The translations under genes were made by a program, and so were the position numbers. Shown here piece by piece: positions 1 through 5,330 of a stretch of DNA of 5,480 bases (positions are counted from its first letter, which is position 1; every line of letters begins with the position of its first letter). A model generated the notes under the pieces. That model was not told the DNA's origin. It searched no databases and was given only the letters and a program-made list of their open reading frames with translations. Source of the DNA: an uncultured Eubacteriales bacterium (lineage in GTDB: Bacteria > Bacillota > Clostridia > Peptostreptococcales > Anaerovoracaceae); NCBI GenBank assembly GCA_959021945.1, contig CAUEYG010000141.1, positions 1 through 5,480 of the forward strand, in the 5' to 3' direction.

Positions 1-30
1 AAAAATCCTAAAAAGTAATTGCTTTTTAGG
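1..30 (-). terminator. AT-rich perfect hairpin; possible leftward terminator or operator
   Basis: A perfect 9-bp inverted repeat is visible: CCTAAAAAG (7-15) and CTTTTTAGG (22-30), with a 6-nt loop. Read on the minus strand, the stem is followed by ATTTTT at the window edge, which is the layout of a Rho-independent terminator for leftward transcription. On the plus strand no U-tract follows the right arm, so it is a poor terminator for a gene entering from the left. The stem has only three G-C pairs. Its loop and right arm overlap the candidate -35 box of argC, so it could instead be a protein-binding palindrome. The inverted repeat is certain; the role is not. Confidence 0.4.
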
Positions 31-47
31 AAGACAAGGGTTATGAT
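19..47 (+). promoter_or_regulatory. Candidate sigma-A promoter for the arg operon
   Basis: TTGCTT (19-24) and TATGAT (42-47) are separated by 17 nt. The -10 box matches TATAAT at five of six positions and the -35 box matches TTGACA at three of six. Transcription would start near base 54 and give a leader of about 57 nt before argC. The -35 overlaps the hairpin at 7-30. A second, weaker pair, TTGTGA (60-65) and CAAAAT (83-88), also has 17-nt spacing. No T-box or riboswitch-sized leader is present. A convincing ArgR box was not found. Confidence 0.45.
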
Positions 48-110
48 AAAAAGTATGTTTTGTGATTTTGAGCAGCATCTTGCAAAATACAGAAAAGGAG
101 TTATATAAAA

Positions 111-1067
111 ATGAAGAAGAAAATAAAAGTCTTTATTGACGGCGGAGAAGGTACGACCGGCCTGAAAATCCATGAACGTTTTAAAGACCGCCAGGATCTG
201 GAGCTTTTACATATTGAAGATGAAAAACGAAAAATACGATCTGAGAGAAAAGAGAAAATCAATGATTCTGATATTACGTTTCTTTGTCTTCCCGATGCTG
301 CGGCAAGAGAAGCAGTTTCCTTAATTGAAGAAGGAAATGACCATACAAAGATCATTGATGCTTCTACGGCTCATAGGACCAATTCTGATTGGGCCTACGG
401 CTTTCCGGAATTGTCCCAGGAGCACCGGCAGCGCATCGCTGCATCCGGCAGAGTGGCAGTGCCCGGCTGTTATGCCAGCGGATTTATTTCCTGCGTCTAC
501 CCATTGGTACAGGCAGGAGTTCTGCCCGCAGATTATCCCTTAACTTGTCATGGGATCTCTGGGTACAGCGGGGCCGGAAAAAAGATGATTGCGGTTATGG
601 AAGGCAGCAAACCGGAGGATTGTTTTTCGCCAAGGCAGTATGCTTTGGGCCAAGAGCACAAACATCTGCCGGAAATGCAAAGGATCTGCGGCCTGGCTTA
701 TAAACCGTCCTTTCAGCCTATTGTGGACGACTATTATTGCGGCATGGTGGTATCTGTGCCCCTTCATACAAGGTGCCTTTCAAAGGCTCAGAGTCTGGAA
801 GAGGTCTATGGGATTATGAAAGACCACTATAAAGGGCAGACCTTTGTTCAAGTTATGGAGCTGGGTGGAACAGAGACGCTACCGGATGGATTTTTACCTG
901 CTAATACATTGGCCGGCACCAATCAGATGCAGATCTTTGTCTGCGGAAACGACGAGCGGATTGTTCTTGCCTCCAGATTCGATAATCTGGGAAAAGGAGC
1001 TTCGGGCGCTGCAGTGCAGTGCATGAATATTATGATGGGAATTGATGAAACCACTGGTTTGATTTAA
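111..1067 (+). CDS. argC: N-acetyl-gamma-glutamyl-phosphate reductase, type 2 (ArgC)
   Basis: This cytoplasmic enzyme carries out the NADPH-dependent reduction of N-acetylglutamyl 5-phosphate to N-acetylglutamate 5-semialdehyde, the third step to ornithine. The 318-residue product begins with a nucleotide-binding segment, FIDGGEGTTG, at about residues 8-17. It continues with CLPDAAAREAV and IDASTAHRT. The catalytic cysteine is in VPGCYASG (Cys120), and the conserved histidine region is EHKHLPEM (His183 and His185). The length and these motifs match the short 'type 2' ArgC family of about 310-320 residues, not the type 1 form of about 345. The start is supported by AAAAGGAG at 93-100, ten nt before the ATG. 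It is the first gene of the arg cluster, and argJ follows after 19 nt. Nothing suggests truncation. The function is near certain; the type 2 assignment rests on remembered family motifs. Confidence 0.95.
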   Translation: MKKKIKVFIDGGEGTTGLKIHERFKDRQDLELLHIEDEKRKIRSERKEKINDSDITFLCLPDAAAREAVSLIEEGNDHTKIIDASTAHRTNSDWAYGFPELSQEHRQRIAASGRVAVPGCYASGFISCVYPLVQAGVLPADYPLTCHGISGYSGAGKKMIAVMEGSKPEDCFSPRQYALGQEHKHLPEMQRICGLAYKPSFQPIVDDYYCGMVVSVPLHTRCLSKAQSLEEVYGIMKDHYKGQTFVQVMELGGTETLPDGFLPANTLAGTNQMQIFVCGNDERIVLASRFDNLGKGASGAAVQCMNIMMGIDETTGLI

Positions 1068-1086
1068 GATGCGAAAGGAGTAAACT

Positions 1087-2304
1087 GTGAACTATATAGA
1101 GGGAGGCGTGTGTGCTCCTGCAGGATTTAAGGCTGCAGGCGTACATTGCGGAATCAGAAGTAAAAATAAGGAAAAGAAAGATCTGGCATTGATTGTCAGT
1201 GAAACCATGTGCAGCGCTGCAGCAGTCTATACGACCAATAAGGTAAAAGGTGCGCCTATTGCTGTCACAAGAGAGAATCTGGCCGATGGAAAAGCCAGAG
1301 CCATTATTTGCAACAGCGGAAATGCCAATACCTGTGCGCCGGGAGGAATTGAGATTGCGGAGCATACATGCGAGCTGGCAGGGGAGCATCTTCAGATTGA
1401 TCCCAAAGATGTGATTGTCTGCTCAACAGGTGTGATTGGCGAAACCCTTACCATGGAACCCTTTCAGCGGGGAATGGGGCCCCTTGTAAAGGCTCTCAGC
1501 CCCAGGGGCGGAATGATGGCGGCAGAAGCTATTATGACTACAGATACTGTTTCCAAAGAATGTGCCGTAGAATTTGAACTGAGCGGAACGGTGTGCCGAA
1601 TTGGGGCCGCCGCTAAGGGGAGTGGTATGATCAACCCCAATATGGCCACAATGCTGTCTTTTCTTACAACAGATGCTGCTATATCATCTGAAATGCTGCA
1701 AAAGGCTTTGTCGCAAGATGTTAAGGATACCTATAACCAGATCAGCGTAGATGGAGATACTTCCACCAATGATACAGTGGCCATTTTGGCCAATGGGCTT
1801 GCAAACAATAAAGAAATTACAACAGATGGCGAGGATTTTTCCACTTTTTGCAGGGCTCTGTATATGGTGACCTCTGTTTTGGCAAAAAAGCTTGCCAGAG
1901 ATGGGGAAGGCGCCACAAAGTTAATTGAATGCCGGGTTACAGGAGCTTTGGATAAACATACGGCCAGAATCCTTTCCAAATCTGTGATCAGCTCTGACCT
2001 GCTGAAAGCGGCCATGTTTGGTGAAGATGCCAACTGGGGAAGGGTGCTGTGCGCTCTGGGATATGCTCAGGCTGATTTTGATGCTGATAACCTTACGGTT
2101 GAAATGAGCTCTGCAAAGGGAAAGATCAAGGTATGTGAGCATTCGGCTTTGTATCCTCACAGCGAGGAAGAGGCGGCAGAGATCTTAGCTGAAGAGGAAA
2201 TTGTCATATCTGTAAATTTGAACCAAGGACAGGCAGAGGCCAAGGCATGGGGCTGTGATTTGACTTATGATTATGTTAAAATAAATGGGGACTACCGTTC
2301 ATAA
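1087..2304 (+). CDS. argJ: Glutamate N-acetyltransferase / ornithine acetyltransferase (ArgJ)
   Basis: ArgJ moves the acetyl group from N-acetylornithine to glutamate, releasing ornithine and recycling the acetyl donor. Some family members also acetylate glutamate from acetyl-CoA, and this sequence alone does not show which kind it is. The 405-residue precursor is the usual length. It carries the self-cleavage site KGSGMINPNMATML, with cleavage expected between Ala187 and Thr188. Thr188 becomes the N-terminal nucleophile of the beta chain. STGVIGE supplies the likely oxyanion hole (Thr114-Gly115), and the C-terminal INGDYRS resembles the family's conserved tail. The start is GTG, chosen because AAAGGAG at 1074-1080 lies six nt upstream. 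argB begins about 10 nt after the stop, so the two are probably co-translated. No argA is visible here, which fits a cyclic pathway. Confidence 0.96.
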   Translation: MNYIEGGVCAPAGFKAAGVHCGIRSKNKEKKDLALIVSETMCSAAAVYTTNKVKGAPIAVTRENLADGKARAIICNSGNANTCAPGGIEIAEHTCELAGEHLQIDPKDVIVCSTGVIGETLTMEPFQRGMGPLVKALSPRGGMMAAEAIMTTDTVSKECAVEFELSGTVCRIGAAAKGSGMINPNMATMLSFLTTDAAISSEMLQKALSQDVKDTYNQISVDGDTSTNDTVAILANGLANNKEITTDGEDFSTFCRALYMVTSVLAKKLARDGEGATKLIECRVTGALDKHTARILSKSVISSDLLKAAMFGEDANWGRVLCALGYAQADFDADNLTVEMSSAKGKIKVCEHSALYPHSEEEAAEILAEEEIVISVNLNQGQAEAKAWGCDLTYDYVKINGDYRS

Positions 2305-2314
2305 GGAGGGACTA

Positions 2315-3211
2315 GTGGTAAAGCAAAAATATTTAGATAAAGCAGAAGTATTGATTGAGGCTCTGCCCTATATTCAGCGTTTTAATCGGAAGATTATTGT
2401 CATCAAATACGGCGGCAGCGCTATGCTGGATGAAGAATTAAAGAAAAAGGTAATTGAAGATGTGGTTCTGTTAAAGCTGGTAGGATTTAAACCTATCATT
2501 GTTCATGGAGGCGGCAAGGAAATCAGCCGTTGGGTTGGGAAAGTAGGCATGGAACCTCACTTTATCAATGGCCTGCGTGTTACTGATGAAGATACAATGG
2601 AACTAGCGGAAATGGTTCTCGGAAAGGTGAATAAAGAGTTGGTGAGCCTGGTACAGTCCCTGGGAGTAAAAGCTGTGGGAATCAGCGGAAAAGACGGGGG
2701 GATGCTCCGGGTCTCCAAGAAATATTCAGGCGGCGAGGATATCGGTTATGTGGGACAGGTGGAAGAGGTCAACCCAAAAGTATTATATGACCTGCTTGAA
2801 AAGGACTTTCTGCCTATCGTTTTTCCCGTAGGAATGGATGACCAATTTCATACATACAACATCAATGCTGATGATGCGGCCTGTGCCATTGCAAAGTCTG
2901 TTAACGCAGAAAAGCTGGCTTTTCTCACAGATATTGACGGTGTCTATAAAGATCCCAAAGACCCGGAAACGCTTATTGCAGAGCTATATGTGGACGAGGC
3001 TCAGCAGCTCATTGAGGATGGGTATATTGGAGGCGGAATGCTGCCAAAACTGAATAATTGTATTGATGCTATTCGCAATGGAGTTTCCAGAGTCCATATT
3101 TTGGATGGACGTATTCCCCACAGTGTTCTTTTAGAAATTTTTACGGACAAGGGAGCCGGGACGGCTATTTTATGCGAAAGGGAGGCAAAATACTATCATG
3201 AAGAAGATTGA
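2315..3211 (+). CDS. argB: N-acetylglutamate kinase (ArgB), probably arginine-sensitive
   Basis: ArgB phosphorylates N-acetylglutamate with ATP, the second step to ornithine. It belongs to the amino acid kinase family. Motifs are VIKYGGSAM (Lys31 and the first glycine loop), HGGGKEI (His64-Lys68), GLRVTD with substrate-binding Arg88, and LTDIDGVY. The chosen start is GTG at 2315, giving 298 residues, because AAGGAGGG at 2303-2310 lies just upstream and the family is about 295-300 residues long. An in-frame ATG at 2285 would add ten residues but has no ribosome binding site and lies inside argJ. The N-terminal helix (KAEVLIEALPYIQRF) and the C-terminal HSVLLEIFTDKGAGT resemble kinases inhibited by arginine. 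That is the expected control point when ArgJ recycles acetyl groups. The end overlaps argD by 14 nt. Confidence 0.95.
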   Translation: MVKQKYLDKAEVLIEALPYIQRFNRKIIVIKYGGSAMLDEELKKKVIEDVVLLKLVGFKPIIVHGGGKEISRWVGKVGMEPHFINGLRVTDEDTMELAEMVLGKVNKELVSLVQSLGVKAVGISGKDGGMLRVSKKYSGGEDIGYVGQVEEVNPKVLYDLLEKDFLPIVFPVGMDDQFHTYNINADDAACAIAKSVNAEKLAFLTDIDGVYKDPKDPETLIAELYVDEAQQLIEDGYIGGGMLPKLNNCIDAIRNGVSRVHILDGRIPHSVLLEIFTDKGAGTAILCEREAKYYHEED

Positions 3212-4367
3212 TATTAAAAAAATGGATCAGGAAAAAATCGTAGGTACTTATGGGAGATACGATTTGGTTGCAGACAGCGGCAAAGGTGCTGTCTGCGTTG
3301 ATGAGGAGGGCAAGGAATACATTGACTTTACCGCGGGAATCGGAGTGAATTCTCTGGGGTTTTGTGATGATGGCTGGGTAAAAGCTGTAACAAAGCAGCT
3401 GAAAAAATTGCAGCATGCTTCTAATCTCTTTTATACAGAGCCTCAGGTAAGAGTGGCTGACCTTCTCACTGAACGAACAGGCATGAAAAAGGTGTTCTTT
3501 GCCAATTCAGGAGCTGAGGCCAATGAGGCGGCAATGAAAACTGCCAGGAAGTACAGCAACAACAAGTATGGAAACGATATTAACTGGATTGTCACTTTGC
3601 AAAACTCCTTTCATGGCAGAACAATGAGCGCCATTACAGCAACGGGGCAGGATGCTTATCATAAAGATTTTTATCCTTTTTTAGGGCACTTTGCTTACTG
3701 CAGGCCGGATAGTATGGAAGATCTGCAGGCAAAAGTTTCCGACCAGACCTGCGCCATTATGCTGGAACTTGTTCAGGGCGAGGGCGGTGTTGTAAACCTG
3801 AGCAAGGAGTTTGTAAAAGAGGCGGAATCTCTGTGCCGCCAAAAGGATATGATGTTCATCATTGATGAAGTGCAGACTGGCATTGGGAGAACGGGAAAGC
3901 TGTTTGCTTATGAATATTTTGATGTGGAACCGGATATTGTGACCTTTGCAAAAGGCATTGGAGGCGGCTTGCCAATTGGTGGCGCTTTGTTCGGTGAAAG
4001 AGCATGCGATGTGTTGCAGCCGGGAAACCACGGAACTACTTATGGGGGAAACCCTGTAGCCTGCGCAGGCGCATTGGAAGTGCTGACCCGCATGGATGCA
4101 GCTTTTTTACAGGAGGTAGAGGAAAAAGGCGCTTATATGAAAGAAAAGCTTTTGCGTTTTCCGTCTGTTGTTTCTGTCACTGGCATGGGGCTGATGATTG
4201 GTGTAGAAATCAAGGAGAAAGAGGCAAAAGCTGTCGTAGCTAAGGCATTGGAAAAAGGCCTCATGGCGCTGACTGCCAAAGACAAAATCAGGCTTTTGCC
4301 GCCGCTGACCATTACTTATGAGGAAATTGACAAGGGTCTAAAAATCTTGGAAGATGTCTTAAAATAG
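3198..4367 (+). CDS. argD: Acetylornithine aminotransferase (ArgD)
   Basis: ArgD is a PLP-dependent class III aminotransferase that converts N-acetylglutamate semialdehyde and glutamate to N-acetylornithine and 2-oxoglutarate. The 389-residue length is typical. Visible motifs are NSGAEAN (103-109, cofactor phosphate loop), FHGRTMSA (Phe138 stacking on PLP, Arg141 for the substrate carboxylate), IIDEVQTGIGRTG with Asp223 facing the pyridine nitrogen, the Schiff-base lysine Lys252 in FAKGIGGGLPIGG, and TTYGGNP with Thr281. The ATG lies inside the end of argB, and AAAGGGAGG at 3177-3185 is 12 nt upstream, slightly far but the only good site. Related aminotransferases (ornithine, succinylornithine, 4-aminobutyrate) share this fold; the operon context decides for ArgD. 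No terminator is seen after the stop. Confidence 0.95.
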   Translation: MKKIDIKKMDQEKIVGTYGRYDLVADSGKGAVCVDEEGKEYIDFTAGIGVNSLGFCDDGWVKAVTKQLKKLQHASNLFYTEPQVRVADLLTERTGMKKVFFANSGAEANEAAMKTARKYSNNKYGNDINWIVTLQNSFHGRTMSAITATGQDAYHKDFYPFLGHFAYCRPDSMEDLQAKVSDQTCAIMLELVQGEGGVVNLSKEFVKEAESLCRQKDMMFIIDEVQTGIGRTGKLFAYEYFDVEPDIVTFAKGIGGGLPIGGALFGERACDVLQPGNHGTTYGGNPVACAGALEVLTRMDAAFLQEVEEKGAYMKEKLLRFPSVVSVTGMGLMIGVEIKEKEAKAVVAKALEKGLMALTAKDKIRLLPPLTITYEEIDKGLKILEDVLK

Positions 4368-4399
4368 TTTCCAGTCCAGCGGAATAAAATGTCTGCAGT

Positions 4400-4453
4400 T
4401 TGCGCATAAATAAGGTATGCGTATAAAGCATCAAAATGCTATAGGGGAGCAAA
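4400..4453 (+). promoter_or_regulatory. Candidate promoter region for sigG (no decisive match)
   Basis: Two weak possibilities lie in the spacer. A sigma-A-like pair is TTGCGC (4400-4405) and TATAAA (4422-4427) with a 16-nt gap. A forespore-type -35, GTATA (4421-4425), is followed after 18 nt by GGGGAGCAAA (4444-4453), a poor match to a sigma-F -10. AATGCTA (4435-4441) resembles a sigma-G -10 but has no -35 at proper spacing. Transcription from the first two pairs would start between about 4434 and 4460, which would remove the left arm of the leader hairpin at 4405-4416. The family is normally transcribed by sigma-F and sigma-G in the forespore; here that is inference. Confidence 0.3.
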
Positions 4454-4477
4454 GAGGATGCGAGGACCTTATTTATG
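4401..4477 (+). promoter_or_regulatory. sigG leader inverted repeat that pairs with the ribosome binding site edge and start codon
   Basis: CATAAATAAGGT (4405-4416) is the exact reverse complement of ACCTTATTTATG (4466-4477), a 12-bp perfect stem. The right arm ends with the sigG ATG (4475-4477) and touches the end of its ribosome binding site GAGGA (4462-4466). The 49-nt interior has further partial pairing (4420-4424 with 4458-4462) and a small hairpin, AGCAT-CAAA-ATGCT (4427-4440). An alternative hairpin can form at the left: TGCGCATA (4401-4408) with TATGCGTA (4416-4423, one G-U pair). Its 7-nt loop AATAAGG is complementary to CCTTATT (4467-4473). The pairing is seen directly; translational control is inferred. 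Confidence 0.65.
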
Positions 4478-5245
4478 GCTAACAAGGTTGAAATTTGTGG
4501 CGTTAACACAGCTAAGCTGCCGCGTTACAAAGACAAAGAGATGATGGAAATGATCGAAAAGGTCAAGGCTGGAGATGAAGAGGTAAGGGAAGAGTTTATA
4601 AAAGGAAATCTGCGTCTTGTACTTTCTGTGATTCAGAGATTTAATAACCGGGGCGAAAATCCCGATGATTTGTTTCAGGTGGGCTGCATTGGACTGATTA
4701 AGGCACTGGACAATTTTGATACATCCCACGGTGTTAAGTTTAGCACTTATGCGGTGCCCATGATTATTGGAGAAGTGAGACGGTATCTGAGGGACAACAA
4801 TAGTATTCGGGTATCCAGATCCCTGAGAGATACGGCTTATAAAGCTCTCCAGGCCAAAGAAAAGCTTTCCAGAGAGCTGCTGAGGGAGCCTACAGTAACA
4901 GAGATTGCCAAAGAGTTGGAATTAAAAAGGGAAGATGTGGTGTTGGCACTGGATTCCATTCAGGACCCTATTTCTCTGTTTGAGCCGGTTTTTCATGATA
5001 ACGGCGATGCGGTCTATGTGATGGACCAAGTCAAGGATATGAAAAATACCGATGCCAAGTGGATTGAAAATATTTCTCTGTCAGAAGCAATGAAAAAATT
5101 GTCGCCCAGAGAACGAAATATTCTGACTATGCGATTTTTTGAAGGAAAGACTCAGATGGAAGTTGCAGATGAAATTTCGATCAGCCAGGCGCAGGTATCG
5201 CGTTTGGAGAAGAATGCACTGAAGTATATGCGGAAATATGTGTAG
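4475..5245 (+). CDS. sigG: RNA polymerase sporulation sigma factor SigG
   Basis: This is the late forespore sigma factor that directs RNA polymerase to forespore genes such as those for small acid-soluble proteins and germination. The 256-residue product is close to the Bacillus protein (about 260). The N-terminal signature NKVEICGV is diagnostic for SigG over SigF and SigB. Region 2 spans roughly residues 38-107 (GNLRLVLSVIQRFNNRG, DDLFQVGCIGLIKA, FSTYAVPMIIGEVRRYLRD). Region 3 follows with RVSRSLRDTAYKAL to about residue 175. Region 4 ends the protein with a helix-turn-helix in KTQMEVADEISISQAQVSRLEK. GAGGA at 4462-4466, eight nt before the ATG, supports the start. Its left neighbour is argD, not the spoIIGA-sigE pair beside which it lies in Bacillus. 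Its leader can hide the start codon, and a terminator begins within its stop codon. Lys43 occupies the position of Bacillus Asn45. Confidence 0.95.
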   Translation: MANKVEICGVNTAKLPRYKDKEMMEMIEKVKAGDEEVREEFIKGNLRLVLSVIQRFNNRGENPDDLFQVGCIGLIKALDNFDTSHGVKFSTYAVPMIIGEVRRYLRDNNSIRVSRSLRDTAYKALQAKEKLSRELLREPTVTEIAKELELKREDVVLALDSIQDPISLFEPVFHDNGDAVYVMDQVKDMKNTDAKWIENISLSEAMKKLSPRERNILTMRFFEGKTQMEVADEISISQAQVSRLEKNALKYMRKYV

Positions 5246-5330
5246 CGAGAGGGTTTGCTCTGGGCACTGGTCCTCGGCCGAAAGGCCTGTGGAGGTGCCC
5301 GCCGCAGAACCCTCTCGCTTTGCGTTTTTT
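5244..5330 (+). terminator. Rho-independent terminator of sigG, formed by the first repeat copy
   Basis: AGCGAGAGGGTT (5244-5255) pairs perfectly with AACCCTCTCGCT (5308-5319), a 12-bp stem that includes the last two bases of the sigG TAG. Inside it TGC/GCA (5256-5258 with 5304-5306) and GGGCAC/GTGCCC (5262-5267 with 5295-5300) continue the stem. CTC/GAG (5273-5275 with 5292-5294) and a GGCC-GAAA-GGCC tip (5276-5287) with a GNRA tetraloop complete it. Downstream is TTGCG and then six T residues (5325-5330). The stem is long and the main U-tract begins five nt after it, so this is an atypical but convincing terminator. The minus strand has no matching U-tract. Confidence 0.75.

Noticed and set aside
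42..59. Possible ArgR/AhrC box (TATGATAAAAAGTATG) overlapping the argC -10
   Set aside because: Only the left half resembles the CATGAATAAAAATTCA-like consensus; the right half breaks the palindrome. It is too weak to annotate, although position would suit a repressor.
56..89. Imperfect stem in the argC leader (TGTTTTG with CAAAATA), considered as an attenuator or riboswitch
   Set aside because: It is short and AU-rich, with G-U pairs, has no terminator-antiterminator pair or leader peptide, and the leader is too short for a T-box.
1030..1389. Minus-strand frames of 60-120 residues inside argC, argJ, argB and argD
   Set aside because: They are antisense to well-supported genes, lack ribosome binding sites and recognisable domains, and are shadows of the coding strand.
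2285..2314. ATG at 2285 as the argB start, adding ten residues
   Set aside because: It lies inside argJ without a ribosome binding site, while GTG at 2315 has AAGGAGGG just upstream and gives the normal family length and N-terminus.
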